Positions 1 through 7,409 of a stretch of DNA of 64,000 nucleotides are shown piece by piece. The notes beneath the pieces are model-generated. The model made no database searches. It was not told the DNA's origin and saw only the letters and a program-made list of their open reading frames with translations. Made by a program: the position numbers and the translations under genes. Each line of letters begins with the position of its first letter. The first letter of the stretch is position 1. Origin of the DNA: Anaerolineae bacterium (GTDB lineage Bacteria > Chloroflexota > Anaerolineae > Promineifilales > Promineifilaceae); contig JAHDWK010000026.1 in NCBI GenBank assembly GCA_023382655.1, forward strand, positions 1 to 64,000. The letters are read 5' to 3'.

Positions 1-16
1 ATTATCGGGGAAAATT

Positions 17-145
17 CCACTTTTGACTGGTCCTATTTTAGGGGATGGTTACCCATGAGCTGGACAGACATGAGGGGGATTATAACGGAGAGATGGGGGA
101 TGGGGTAACGGCCGTGAAGCGTTGTGAAATACCAGCCAAAAGTGG
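17..145. repeat. 15-bp inverted repeat flanking the toxin-antitoxin leader
   Basis: CCACTTTTGACTGGT at 17-31 is matched by its reverse complement, with one mismatch, at 131-145. The second arm lies inside the spacer of the promoter proposed for the toxin-antitoxin pair. Type II modules are usually autoregulated through inverted repeats, so an operator role is plausible. That role is inference. Confidence 0.45.
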
Positions 146-151
146 TATGAT
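122..151 (+). promoter_or_regulatory. Putative sigma70-type promoter of the toxin-antitoxin pair
   Basis: TTGTGA (122-127) and TATGAT (146-151) are separated by 18 bp, about 30 bp upstream of the antitoxin ATG at 181. A GAGG Shine-Dalgarno sequence lies just before that ATG. Confidence 0.5.
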
Positions 152-180
152 GCCCGCACTATTGATTACATGAGGTTGTT

Positions 181-489
181 ATGGTTTACGATGTCATATT
201 GAGTCGCCGGAATAACAAATACGTGGCCCGCATAAAGGAATGGCCGGACGTGGTCGTGGAAGAAGGAACACGCGAGGAAGCGCTTTCCCAGGTGCGCGAG
301 AAGCTGGTGGATTATCTGACTCATCAAGTTGAGGTGGTGCAAATTGAAGTACAGCCACCGGCCAATGTAGACAATCCCTGGTTAAAGAACTTCGGTCGTT
401 TTCAGGATGATCCCACCTATGACGATTTCCTGGCTGAAGTGGAAGCCTACCGCCGCCAGATAGACAAGAACGAATTGCGATCATCGTGA
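181..489 (+). CDS. HicB-like antitoxin of a PIN toxin pair
   Basis: Small 102-residue protein. The N-terminal half (YDVILSRRNNKYVARIKEWP, residues 3-22, then a helix) has the strand-strand-helix pattern of HicB-type antitoxins. The C-terminal half is an acidic helical tail (DDPTYDDFLAEVEAYRRQ) of the kind that wraps around a toxin. It lies directly before a PIN-domain gene, and its TGA stop overlaps that gene's GTG start by 4 bp, so the two are translationally coupled. The presumed role is to neutralise the PIN nuclease and repress the operon. A GAGG ribosome site precedes the ATG. Family assignment is from pattern only; the pairing with the toxin is the stronger evidence. Confidence 0.7.
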   Translation: MVYDVILSRRNNKYVARIKEWPDVVVEEGTREEALSQVREKLVDYLTHQVEVVQIEVQPPANVDNPWLKNFGRFQDDPTYDDFLAEVEAYRRQIDKNELRSS

Positions 490-908
490 CCTACATTCTT
501 GATACCGATCAATTGAGCTTACTGCAACGAGGGCATCCCCCTCTGCTGCAACATATTGCCGTTATTCCCTCTGAACAAATCGCCATCACTGTTGTTAGCG
601 CCGAGGAAATGCTCCGAGGGCGTTTAGCTCAAGTTAGCCGTGCTAAAACGGCCGGGCAACGGGTCTCTGCTTATTACTGGTTTCAAGAAACGCTTTCCTT
701 CCTCTCCGAATTCGCCCTTTTGCCTTATGATCCTGTTTCCGATGCTATATTTGCAGACCTGCGCGGGCAAAAATTACGCACAGGCACGCAAGATTTGCGC
801 ATTGCCGCCATCGCCCTCAGGCAAAACGCCATCCTGGTGACCAGAAACGTCCAGGACTTTGTGCCAATTCCAAAACTACAGATAGTTGATTGGTCAGCCA
901 GCGGATAA
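486..908 (+). CDS. PIN-domain (VapC-like) toxin
   Basis: A 140-residue PIN domain, the usual size of VapC ribonucleases. The acidic metal-binding residues expected for the fold are visible: D6 and D8 in YILDTDQ, E40-E41 in SAEEML, D103 in TGTQDLRIAAIA, and the C-terminal TRNVQDF block (N121, D124). PIN toxins cleave RNA, often tRNA or rRNA, when freed from antitoxin. The GTG start overlaps the antitoxin stop (GTGA). Length and motifs look intact, so the module is probably functional. Confidence 0.85.
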   Translation: MTYILDTDQLSLLQRGHPPLLQHIAVIPSEQIAITVVSAEEMLRGRLAQVSRAKTAGQRVSAYYWFQETLSFLSEFALLPYDPVSDAIFADLRGQKLRTGTQDLRIAAIALRQNAILVTRNVQDFVPIPKLQIVDWSASG

Positions 909-980
909 TAGCGTATAGACGCTTCATCCACTTATCCGTAAATTTCCTGTTACCAGCAGGCGAGTTGGCTGTACGCCGTG

Positions 981-1967
981 TCAGGTATGGCTCTCATGCA
1001 CAATCGTTATGACCACATTTCCCCTTTTCATCCCCGTTTCGACATACCGGTGAGCCTCAGCAGTCTGTTCTAACGGATACTGTCTGTCAATGACGGATTT
1101 CACTTTTCCGGCCTCGATCAGCTGCTTAAGGGCAGCCAGGTTTTCAGTCCTTCGATTGGTGTACTGCGTTGTCGCTTTCCGGCGGCGTGTAATGACATTC
1201 CATATCGTCCGCAGTTGTTGGGATGTGCCAGGGTTGGCGGAAAGGTATTGCCCATTGGGCTTCAATGAGCGTTCACACCGGGATAATGAACTCTTGCCTG
1301 GCGCATCGAAGATGACATCATATGTTTGACCGTTCTTGGTGAAATCTTCTTTAGTGTAATCAATCACCTGATCTGCCCCAATCGAACGCAACATATCCAA
1401 CTTCTCGGTGTGATCTACGGCCGTTACCTCAGCCCCAAAATGTTTGGCAAGCTGTACGGCAAAAGTGCCAATACTGCCGCCCGCGCCGATAATCAAGACT
1501 TGTTGTCCTGCCTGGACAGTCCCATTCAGATACTGCCAGGCTTCAAGTCCTCCCAGCGGGATGGCGGCAGCTTCCGCGTAGGTCATATTGGCAGGTTTGA
1601 TCGCCATCGTCGCTGTTTCGCTCAGGCAGGCATATTCCGCATTCCCACCCAAACGAAGCCCGGTCCAGGCAAACACCGCATCGCCTTTTTTATAGTGGGT
1701 TACATCTTTGCCAGTCGCCTCAATGTCTCCAGCCAGCTCTTGCCCTAATATCGTCATTCGCGTTGGCTTTAGAAAACCGATATAGAGCCGCATGGGGAGC
1801 CAGAACACGCTCGATCCCTTAAAGCTTCGCAGTTCACAATCGGCTGTGGTGACTGTAGTCGCATAGACTTTTATCAGCACCTCATTGTCTTTAGGCGAAG
1901 GTTTCGCCACTTCTCTGAGTTGCAGACCATCGGCGGATCCGTATTTTGTCCAAACAATTGCTTTCAC
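981..1967 (-). CDS. Zinc-independent MDR oxidoreductase (quinone oxidoreductase/alcohol dehydrogenase-like)
   Basis: A 328-residue medium-chain dehydrogenase/reductase. The N-terminal GroES-like fold (residues 1-120) is followed by a Rossmann NAD(P)-binding segment with GAGGSIGTFAVQLAKHFGAE at about 161-180. The zinc-ligand cysteines of classical alcohol dehydrogenases are absent, which points to the NADPH:quinone or enone reductase branch. The GTG start at 1967 is preceded by GGAGAAATTCC. It is convergent with the PIN toxin and stands alone, so the substrate cannot be read from context. Confidence 0.8.
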   Translation of the reverse strand: MKAIVWTKYGSADGLQLREVAKPSPKDNEVLIKVYATTVTTADCELRSFKGSSVFWLPMRLYIGFLKPTRMTILGQELAGDIEATGKDVTHYKKGDAVFAWTGLRLGGNAEYACLSETATMAIKPANMTYAEAAAIPLGGLEAWQYLNGTVQAGQQVLIIGAGGSIGTFAVQLAKHFGAEVTAVDHTEKLDMLRSIGADQVIDYTKEDFTKNGQTYDVIFDAPGKSSLSRCERSLKPNGQYLSANPGTSQQLRTIWNVITRRRKATTQYTNRRTENLAALKQLIEAGKVKSVIDRQYPLEQTAEAHRYVETGMKRGNVVITIVHESHT

Positions 1968-2021
1968 AGGAATTTCTCCAAGATTAAACCACCCTAACCA
2001 ATATCTTGTACGGCACCAAAA

Positions 2022-2055
2022 GATTATAACGGAGAGGTTTGGAATGGGGTAACGG
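2022..2055. repeat. Second copy of a 34-bp direct repeat (first copy 78-111)
   Basis: GATTATAACGGAGAG followed by a G-rich stretch and ATGGGGTAACGG occurs at 78-111 and again here with few differences. The copies bracket the toxin-antitoxin pair and the oxidoreductase. The stop codon of the kinase-like gene falls inside this copy. Confidence 0.5.
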
Positions 2056-3823
2056 AGCAGCGGGTGGGTTCTTGCATGAGCAAATGGCGGCCCAGGCGTA
2101 ACAGGCGGGCGGGCGGGGTGTAATCGGCGGGCAGGGGGGTGATGGGGTAGGTGTTTACGCCTGTCCTGAATGCCGATGAAGGAGCCGTTTCCCAGACATC
2201 ATTGGCGTCATCCTGGCTGTGTTGGTAACGGCCGTTAAACGAGAAAACATGCGTGACCGTGTGCATCGCACCGCCCCCCGCCAACTGCACAATCACCGCC
2301 ACCGTGTCCGCGCCAAAAGCCACACCCGCCCTGGCAATATGCTCACCGACCAGCAGCGGCGGCAATATCAGGTCATAACTCCCCGCACCTGTCTGCACAA
2401 AAAAGCGGTATTCGGCAAACACGCGGTGGTATCCGGCAATGGCATCGTTATACGGCGATGCCTGGAACCAGGTCTGCTGTTTGTGGGCAGTGGCGATGGC
2501 GTCCTCGACATATTGGCCGTTTTGTACCTGCCCGCGCATGATCCAGTTCCCGGCAATGCGGTACAAATGTTGGGGTGTGGCGGCGAATACGGCCGTGTCC
2601 CGGAACACGGCCGTTTCAATCAGGCCCACTTTTTGGGGGGCGCTGCCACCCACATCCAGCAGCAGCAGGTGGGGGCGCTGCGGTGGGTTGACGGCCAAAA
2701 ATTGGCCGCCAAAGTGAGCAAATTGATACCCGGCAGAGCCATCAAACAAGGCCATCTCCTCCCACTTACCGCCAATGCCCAACCGCACCAGTTTGTATGA
2801 TTGGCCGGTATGCAAGATGACAACGATACGGCCGTTGGGCAGCAGGGCCAGGTGTTCAATGAAACCTTCATTGGCCAGCAAGGTGCGCCAGGAACCGGCG
2901 GGGGCGGGTTGGTGCGTGGGGAGGTGTTTGGGTACGGCCGTGCGCAGGGCATTGGTGAGGAGAGTGGCGGGGAAGGACGGCCGTTCGCCATGTTCAAAGA
3001 TGCGCTGCAAAAAATGCTGGCACTCGTCGCTGAGCGTGTCTAGCGGCAGGCTGTTGGCGGGCCGGGTGACGGCTGGCTGCCAGATGCTGAGGCGCGCCTG
3101 GGCGCGGGCCATGACCGTTTTGTGCTGTGGGTGTGCGCCGCCGTAAGGATGCACACCCAACAGACTTTTCACCAGCAGCACGGCAAAGGCATACCAGTCG
3201 GTGCGGGGAGTGAAGTACGGCCGTGCCCCCAAATCGGCCACGCCATACAAGTCCGGGTCTAAAAAGGCGGACATGGCCACCGGGCAGGGGAAGTTGGCAA
3301 ACTGGTAACTGTCGGTGTCAATAAGAGAAGGGGTGAGGCCGGCGGGGACGCCGGGGTGACCAGGTGAAGGCGGCGGGGACGCCGGGGTGAAAAAGATGTT
3401 CGTATCATTCAGGTCGCCGATGATGATGTGGTGCTGGTGCAGGTGGGTGAGGGTGGCGTGGATTTTGGCCAGCAAGGCGATGATGGTGGGTAGGGGGATG
3501 TTGTTCTTTTGGCGAAATAGCGGGTTGCTCAGGGCTTTGAGCGGTTGGCTGCCGGGGGGCAGCAGCGGCATTTGGAAACCAATCAGGCTGCCATTGCTGT
3601 CCGTCACCGGGGCGCAGGGGGCGAATACGGCCGTGGGGAACTGCTGCACCAATCCTGACCCTAACAGGTAGGCCAACTTGGCCTGGTGTTGGGGTGTGGG
3701 GTGGTGGTAGAGCTTGACGGCCGTGTCCTGCCACCGAAACACCATACCTTCTCCGCCTGACTGGATAAGCTGCGCGGCATCTAGTTTGATGGGCTGCTGG
3801 TTCAGAAAAATTGTCGTGTTCAT
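2024..3823 (-). CDS. Divergent protein kinase-like protein with C-terminal beta-rich region
   Basis: About 599 residues. Kinase-like signatures: glycine loop SGGEGMVF (about 22-29), Lys37 in AVKLYHH, catalytic-loop variant GDLNDTNIFF (D127) in place of HRDLKxxN, and a metal Asp in LIDTDSYQ (D169) in place of DFG. This IDTDS form is typical of YegI-type bacterial kinases. Residues from about 300 on look like repeated beta strands, possibly a propeller. I chose the ATG at 3823. The frame runs open to a GTG at 3892, but that stretch overlaps a 14-bp inverted repeat and an operator-like site. Residues about 134-166, between the catalytic loop and the metal Asp, are encoded by a GC-rich duplicated repeat. 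Substrate unknown. Confidence 0.7.
   Translation of the reverse strand: MNTTIFLNQQPIKLDAAQLIQSGGEGMVFRWQDTAVKLYHHPTPQHQAKLAYLLGSGLVQQFPTAVFAPCAPVTDSNGSLIGFQMPLLPPGSQPLKALSNPLFRQKNNIPLPTIIALLAKIHATLTHLHQHHIIIGDLNDTNIFFTPASPPPSPGHPGVPAGLTPSLIDTDSYQFANFPCPVAMSAFLDPDLYGVADLGARPYFTPRTDWYAFAVLLVKSLLGVHPYGGAHPQHKTVMARAQARLSIWQPAVTRPANSLPLDTLSDECQHFLQRIFEHGERPSFPATLLTNALRTAVPKHLPTHQPAPAGSWRTLLANEGFIEHLALLPNGRIVVILHTGQSYKLVRLGIGGKWEEMALFDGSAGYQFAHFGGQFLAVNPPQRPHLLLLDVGGSAPQKVGLIETAVFRDTAVFAATPQHLYRIAGNWIMRGQVQNGQYVEDAIATAHKQQTWFQASPYNDAIAGYHRVFAEYRFFVQTGAGSYDLILPPLLVGEHIARAGVAFGADTVAVIVQLAGGGAMHTVTHVFSFNGRYQHSQDDANDVWETAPSSAFRTGVNTYPITPLPADYTPPARLLRLGRHLLMQEPTRCSVTPFQTSPL
3339..3392 (-). repeat. In-frame duplicated GC-rich repeat inside the kinase-like gene
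   Basis: On the plus strand, GGCGGGGACGCCGGGGTGA occurs twice, separated by a short spacer. It encodes a Pro/Gly-rich insert (PASPPPSPGHPGVPAGLTPS) between the catalytic loop and the DFG-equivalent of the kinase domain. Confidence 0.7.
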
Positions 3824-3834
3824 CTGTTCCCGAA

Positions 3835-3866
3835 GAAGTTCAACTTTTTGAGAAAAGTTAAACTTC
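3835..3866. promoter_or_regulatory. 14-bp inverted repeat upstream of the kinase-like gene
   Basis: GAAGTTCAACTTTT (3835-3848) and AAAAGTTAAACTTC (3853-3866) form a stem with one mismatch around a TGAG loop. It ends 12 bp before the ATG at 3823, so it is either an operator or a leader hairpin that could occlude initiation. Confidence 0.5.
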
Positions 3867-3877
3867 TCAAACATTAA

Positions 3878-3918
3878 GTGTGAAATGCACACGAACTATA
3901 TTAGTGTCAAATGCACAC
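3878..3918. promoter_or_regulatory. Two tandem operator-like sites in the divergent intergenic region
   Basis: GTGTGAAATGCACAC (3878-3892) and GTGTCAAATGCACAC (3904-3918) differ at one base and start 26 bp apart, between the kinase-like gene (minus) and the phosphatase gene (plus). The first is an imperfect palindrome (GTGTG-N5-CACAC). The spacing of about 2.5 helical turns fits paired binding of a dimeric regulator, which is not identified. Confidence 0.5.
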
Positions 3919-3971
3919 CTTGTCAAGACGGTAAAAGGGAGTATAGTTCAATGACAAAGGACCAATGACCA

Positions 3972-4463
3972 ATGACCAAAACACTTCTCATCATGCGACA
4001 CGCCAAATCAGACTGGGACAATACGCGGCTGAGTGATCATGCACGGCCGTTAAACAAACGTGGCAAACAAGACGCCCCCCACATGGGCAAACTGCTGAAA
4101 GATGAAGATCTGACACCTGATCTCATCATCACATCAACGGCCGAACGCGCCCTGACCACGGCCGAACTGGTCGCCCTGGCCTGCGACTTTGAAGGTGAGT
4201 TAGTGACCACTCGCCACTTTTACCATGCCGACCCCGCTACCTATCTGGAACTGTTACAAGGGGTGGATGACCAGTACAACCGGGTGATGATTGTGGGGCA
4301 CAATCCGGGCATGGAGGAGTTGGTAACCGACCTGACGGGGCAGGCAGAACATTTCACCACCGCCAACATCGCTCATGTGGAACTGCCCATTACCAGTTGG
4401 TCACAATTAAACGAAGATACCACAGGCACACTACTACACCTGTGGCGGCCAAAAGAAGTGTAA
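3972..4463 (+). CDS. sixA: SixA-like phosphohistidine phosphatase
   Basis: A 163-residue member of the histidine phosphatase (phosphoglycerate-mutase-like) superfamily, the short form typical of SixA. Motifs: LLIMRHAKSDWDN at residues 5-17 with catalytic His9, the STAERALTTAELV segment, and VGHNPGMEEL with the second catalytic His. SixA proteins remove phosphate from histidine on phosphotransfer proteins. It is divergent from the kinase-like gene and shares an intergenic region carrying two operator-like sites, so co-regulation of the two is possible. Confidence 0.85.
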   Translation: MTKTLLIMRHAKSDWDNTRLSDHARPLNKRGKQDAPHMGKLLKDEDLTPDLIITSTAERALTTAELVALACDFEGELVTTRHFYHADPATYLELLQGVDDQYNRVMIVGHNPGMEELVTDLTGQAEHFTTANIAHVELPITSWSQLNEDTTGTLLHLWRPKEV

Positions 4464-4508
4464 AAAACGTTATCCGTCTGTCACCTACCAAAACAGTTGC
4501 CAGCCGTT

Positions 4509-5204
4509 TTAGGTCATCAAACTTTGAATATATGCCAGGATGAGGGGATGGGGATTTTCAGGTTGGGAGGATAGTTGGGGTAGAAAAAGAGTTGCCAGAA
4601 AAAATGGATGTCCAGGTAGTTCCACAATCCGCACGTCATTGTCCAGATCAACGCCGGTTACTTTGAGTGCCCCCTCTTCCATCCGCCGGCGAAAGGCCGG
4701 GTTCAAACCATAATTACAATGGAATGCTTCTATAACTTCCGCCCGCTGGTAGGCCCGGTAGGCCAGAGAATCTGGCATAATCTGGATACTTTGTGTCTGG
4801 CCGACAAGGGAGCAGGAAAGCAGACTGATGAGCAGCGTGGAAGCGGTAGGGTTTGACTCTTCGTGTTCGGCGTCCTGAATGTCGAGAACATTTCGGGCAT
4901 ACTCTACCAGAGTATGTTGAAAACCCCCTCAAGTGCCCAAAAACGGTATGTTTCTTTCGCGGGCAAAACGGATGGCATTCAGAGCGCCGGCCATGCTTTG
5001 GTAGGGACTGCCAGGAGAGCACCAAAGAGCATCATACGGCCGTAACTTTTCCTCTACTTCCAGAGAAACTGTCGGCGTCCATTGGACATCAATGGTTATA
5101 CCCGCTTTTTCTGAAGCATGGGCCAGTGATTCATTAGTGGCTACATGGGTACGGTTTTTCGGATTAAAATCACCAATAATCCCTATTTTCCAGGAACGTT
5201 TCAT
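4509..5204 (-). CDS. CTP-synthase C-terminal-domain-related selenoprotein (TGA read as Sec92)
   Basis: A 231-residue single-domain relative of the CTP synthase glutaminase domain, interrupted only by one in-frame TGA at 4931-4929. The flanking residues IPFLGT-TGA-GGFQHTLVEYARNVL match the nucleophile elbow (GTCGGFQH type), so TGA stands exactly at the active-site Cys. Homologous sequence continues in the same frame to TAA at 4509. Twelve nucleotides after TGA is a perfect 8-bp stem with a GGU loop (4898-4916), matching bacterial SECIS elements. The family has known Cys and Sec versions. The ATG directly follows the pyrG TAA. The C-terminal block HPFFLATLFLPQ lacks the His and Glu of the glutaminase triad (FHPEF in PyrG), so a redox role is likelier than glutamine hydrolysis. 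The alternative is a nonsense mutation. Confidence 0.85.
4898..4916 (-). promoter_or_regulatory. Bacterial-type SECIS hairpin
   Basis: Read on the minus strand this is CATACTCT-GGT-AGAGTATG: eight perfect base pairs closing a GGU loop. The loop G lies 20 nt after the UGA. In E. coli fdhF the GGU loop lies about 18 nt after the UGA. UUUC before and GAAA after the stem can extend it across a small internal loop. Confidence 0.85.
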
Positions 5205-6881
5205 TTAGCCTTCCACCACCACCTTTACCCCAGATGCCTTGCCATTCTTACCGGCTCTTTGCCGCACGCCCTGGGTCTCTTCCTGTCGTTTGACAGCGGC
5301 AGCCACAAATGCTTTGAATAATGGATGAGGCCGGTTAGGGCGGCTCTTAAATTCGGGGTGGAACTGGCTGCCCAGCATGAAGGGGTGGTCGCTTAGTTCG
5401 GCAATTTCAACGAGACGGCCGTCGGGCGATATCCCGCTAAACACCAACCCATGCTCCCCCATTAACTCCCGAAACTTGTTATTAAACTCCCAACGGTGGC
5501 GGTGCCGTTCATCCACCCGTTCCACCCGGTATGCCTCATACGCCTTCGTGCCTGGCCTCAATACACACGGGTACGCCCCCAACCGCATCGTTCCCCCCAT
5601 ATTCGACAAATCATGTTGGTCAGCCATCAGGCTGATAATGGGCATTTCCGTCTGGCTGTCAAACTCTGTGCTGTTGGCCTCGTCACTGCCCAAAATATGG
5701 CGCGCCAGATCAATGCACATTACCTGCATCCCCAGGCACAGGCCCAGATAGGGCACCTGATTTTCCCGCGCCCAGCGCGCCGTTTTTATCTTGCCCTCAA
5801 TGCCCCGCTCGCCAAAACCGCCGGGCACCACCACCCCATCCAGCTTGGCAAACTGCTCCCAACCCTTTCCTTTTTCCAGGTCACCGGAATGAATCCATTC
5901 AATTTCCACCTGGCGATTATTGGCCACGCCCGCATGGTACAACGCCTCGCGCACACTCATGTAGGCATCGTGCAGTTCCACATATTTGCCCACAATGCCC
6001 AGGCGAATGGTCGGTTTGGGCTGCCGGATTTCTTCAATCATCTGCTGCCATTCCAGCATATCCGGGCGTGTCACCGTCTCCAGCTTGAGCCTTTCCACTA
6101 CAAAACCGTCTAGCCCGGCTTCATGCAGCAGCAGAGGGATGCTGTACAGAATGTCACTGGTAGGCGCGGGAATAACCGCCCGCTCTTCTACATTGCAAAA
6201 CAAGGCAATCTTTTGCATATGCTCATGGGGAATCGGGTGATCGGCGCGGGCGATAATGACATCAGGCTGAATACCAATGCCGCGCAGCTCGCGGACACTG
6301 TGCTGCGTTGGCTTGGTTTTTAATTCACCGCTCGCCCCCACATGCGGCAAGAAGGTGACATGCACATACAACGTGTTGTCTTGCCCCACATCGGAGCGCA
6401 TCTGGCGCAGCGCCTCCATAAAGGGCAGGCTTTCAATATCGCCCACTGTACCACCCACTTCCACCAGCACCACGTCTGCCTCGCTCTGCCGGGCAATCAG
6501 GTGGATGTACCGTTTGATTTCATCGGTGATGTGGGGAATGACCTGAATGGTGCCACCCAGGTAATCGCCGCGCCGTTCACGAGCAATCACTTCAGCGTAA
6601 ACGCGCCCGGTGGTGACATTAGACGCCTGGCTCAAGTTGATGTCAATAAAACGTTCATAATGCCCCAAATCGAGGTCGGTCTCCGCGCCGTCTTCGGTCA
6701 CAAATACTTCACCATGTTGGTAAGGGGACATGGTGCCGGGGTCTACGTTGATGTAGGGGTCCAATTTTTGCACGGCCACTTTCAGGCCCCGCGCTTTGAG
6801 CAAACGGCCGAGCGCCGCAGCCGTCACTCCTTTGCCTACTGAACTGACAACACCACCTGTAAAAAAGATATACTTTGTCAT
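5205..6881 (-). CDS. pyrG: CTP synthase
   Basis: A 558-residue enzyme that aminates UTP to CTP using ATP and glutamine. The N-terminal amidoligase domain begins MTKYIFFTGGVVSSVGKG. The C-terminal class I glutaminase domain carries the nucleophile in YLGLCLGMQ and the His-Glu pair in FHPEFKSRP. The frame is open 22 codons further upstream, but the ATG at 6881 has AGAGGA seven bases before it and matches the family start. Its TAA is immediately followed by the ATG of the selenoprotein gene, giving a tight two-gene operon of paralogous domains. Confidence 0.97.
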   Translation of the reverse strand: MTKYIFFTGGVVSSVGKGVTAAALGRLLKARGLKVAVQKLDPYINVDPGTMSPYQHGEVFVTEDGAETDLDLGHYERFIDINLSQASNVTTGRVYAEVIARERRGDYLGGTIQVIPHITDEIKRYIHLIARQSEADVVLVEVGGTVGDIESLPFMEALRQMRSDVGQDNTLYVHVTFLPHVGASGELKTKPTQHSVRELRGIGIQPDVIIARADHPIPHEHMQKIALFCNVEERAVIPAPTSDILYSIPLLLHEAGLDGFVVERLKLETVTRPDMLEWQQMIEEIRQPKPTIRLGIVGKYVELHDAYMSVREALYHAGVANNRQVEIEWIHSGDLEKGKGWEQFAKLDGVVVPGGFGERGIEGKIKTARWARENQVPYLGLCLGMQVMCIDLARHILGSDEANSTEFDSQTEMPIISLMADQHDLSNMGGTMRLGAYPCVLRPGTKAYEAYRVERVDERHRHRWEFNNKFRELMGEHGLVFSGISPDGRLVEIAELSDHPFMLGSQFHPEFKSRPNRPHPLFKAFVAAAVKRQEETQGVRQRAGKNGKASGVKVVVEG

Positions 6882-6900
6882 GGTATCCTCTTGTGAAGAA

Positions 6901-6947
6901 AGTAAGCAGTTAGCAGTGAGCAGCATATGGGACTGCTTACTGCTCAC
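6901..6947. repeat. Heptamer-period hairpin upstream of pyrG
   Basis: Units CAGTTAG and CAGTGAG on one arm are complementary to CTGCTTACTGCTCAC on the other, around a short CATATGG loop. The same family occurs at 50599-50635 and 52692-52725. Confidence 0.6.
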
Positions 6948-6991
6948 TAAAAAATAAAGAGGGGCATGTCACTTTGGGCGACATGCCCCTC
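6946..6991 (-). terminator. Intrinsic terminator of the Roadblock gene
   Basis: GAGGGGCATGTC and GACATGCCCCTC form a 12-bp stem (6959-6991). On the minus strand it is followed by TTTATTTTTTAG, a U-rich tract. It lies about 50 bp after the Roadblock stop codon. Confidence 0.85.
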
Positions 6992-7040
6992 CCTTGATTA
7001 AACTTCCGAGGGCGAATGAATGATTCGCTTTTGTTTTTGC

Positions 7041-7409
7041 CTAAAGCAATCTTTCCAGATCATCGGCGGCTCGCTGCATATCCAGGAAAATGAGGCCCAA
7101 CTTGGCCTGCGCCCGTGCTAACACGGTGAGCACGGCATCTTCACCAATAGCGCGCAGGACAATGATGCCGGCGCTACCTTTGATGTGTACCTGTTCCAGG
7201 TCGCCGCGCGCCAGTTCGCTGGCAATCCGGTCACCAAGAGAGAGCATGGCGGCGGACATGGCGGAGATACGGTCTTCGTCCACCCCGGCGGGCAGCGATG
7301 AGGCCATAATGAGGCCGTCTACACTGACGACGGCGGATGCTTCAATATCTGGCGTGCCAGCTTGCAGGTCTCGCAAACGGTCAACCATCATCTCTGTGCG
7401 CGATCTCAT
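7041..7409 (-). CDS. Roadblock/LC7 domain protein
   Basis: A 122-residue single Roadblock/LC7 domain: strand-helix pattern with VSVDGLIMASSLPAGVDEDRISAMSAAMLSLG, then VHIKGSAGIIVLRAIGEDAVLTVLAR and a C-terminal amphipathic helix. Family members usually act with small MglA-type GTPases as regulators of polarity or motility, or as scaffold dimers. No GTPase gene is nearby, so the partner is unknown. It is monocistronic, with its own strong promoter and terminator. Confidence 0.9.
   Translation of the reverse strand: MRSRTEMMVDRLRDLQAGTPDIEASAVVSVDGLIMASSLPAGVDEDRISAMSAAMLSLGDRIASELARGDLEQVHIKGSAGIIVLRAIGEDAVLTVLARAQAKLGLIFLDMQRAADDLERLL

Noticed and set aside
3824..3892. Upstream start of the kinase-like protein at the GTG of 3892
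   Set aside because: The extra 23 codons overlap an inverted repeat and an operator-like site, have no ribosome site and precede the natural N-terminal strand.
4509..5204. Pseudogene caused by a nonsense mutation in the CTP-synthase-related gene
   Set aside because: The only interruption is TGA at exactly the nucleophile codon, the frame is otherwise intact on both sides, and a perfect hairpin with GGU loop sits at the correct distance. A random nonsense mutation would not explain the hairpin.
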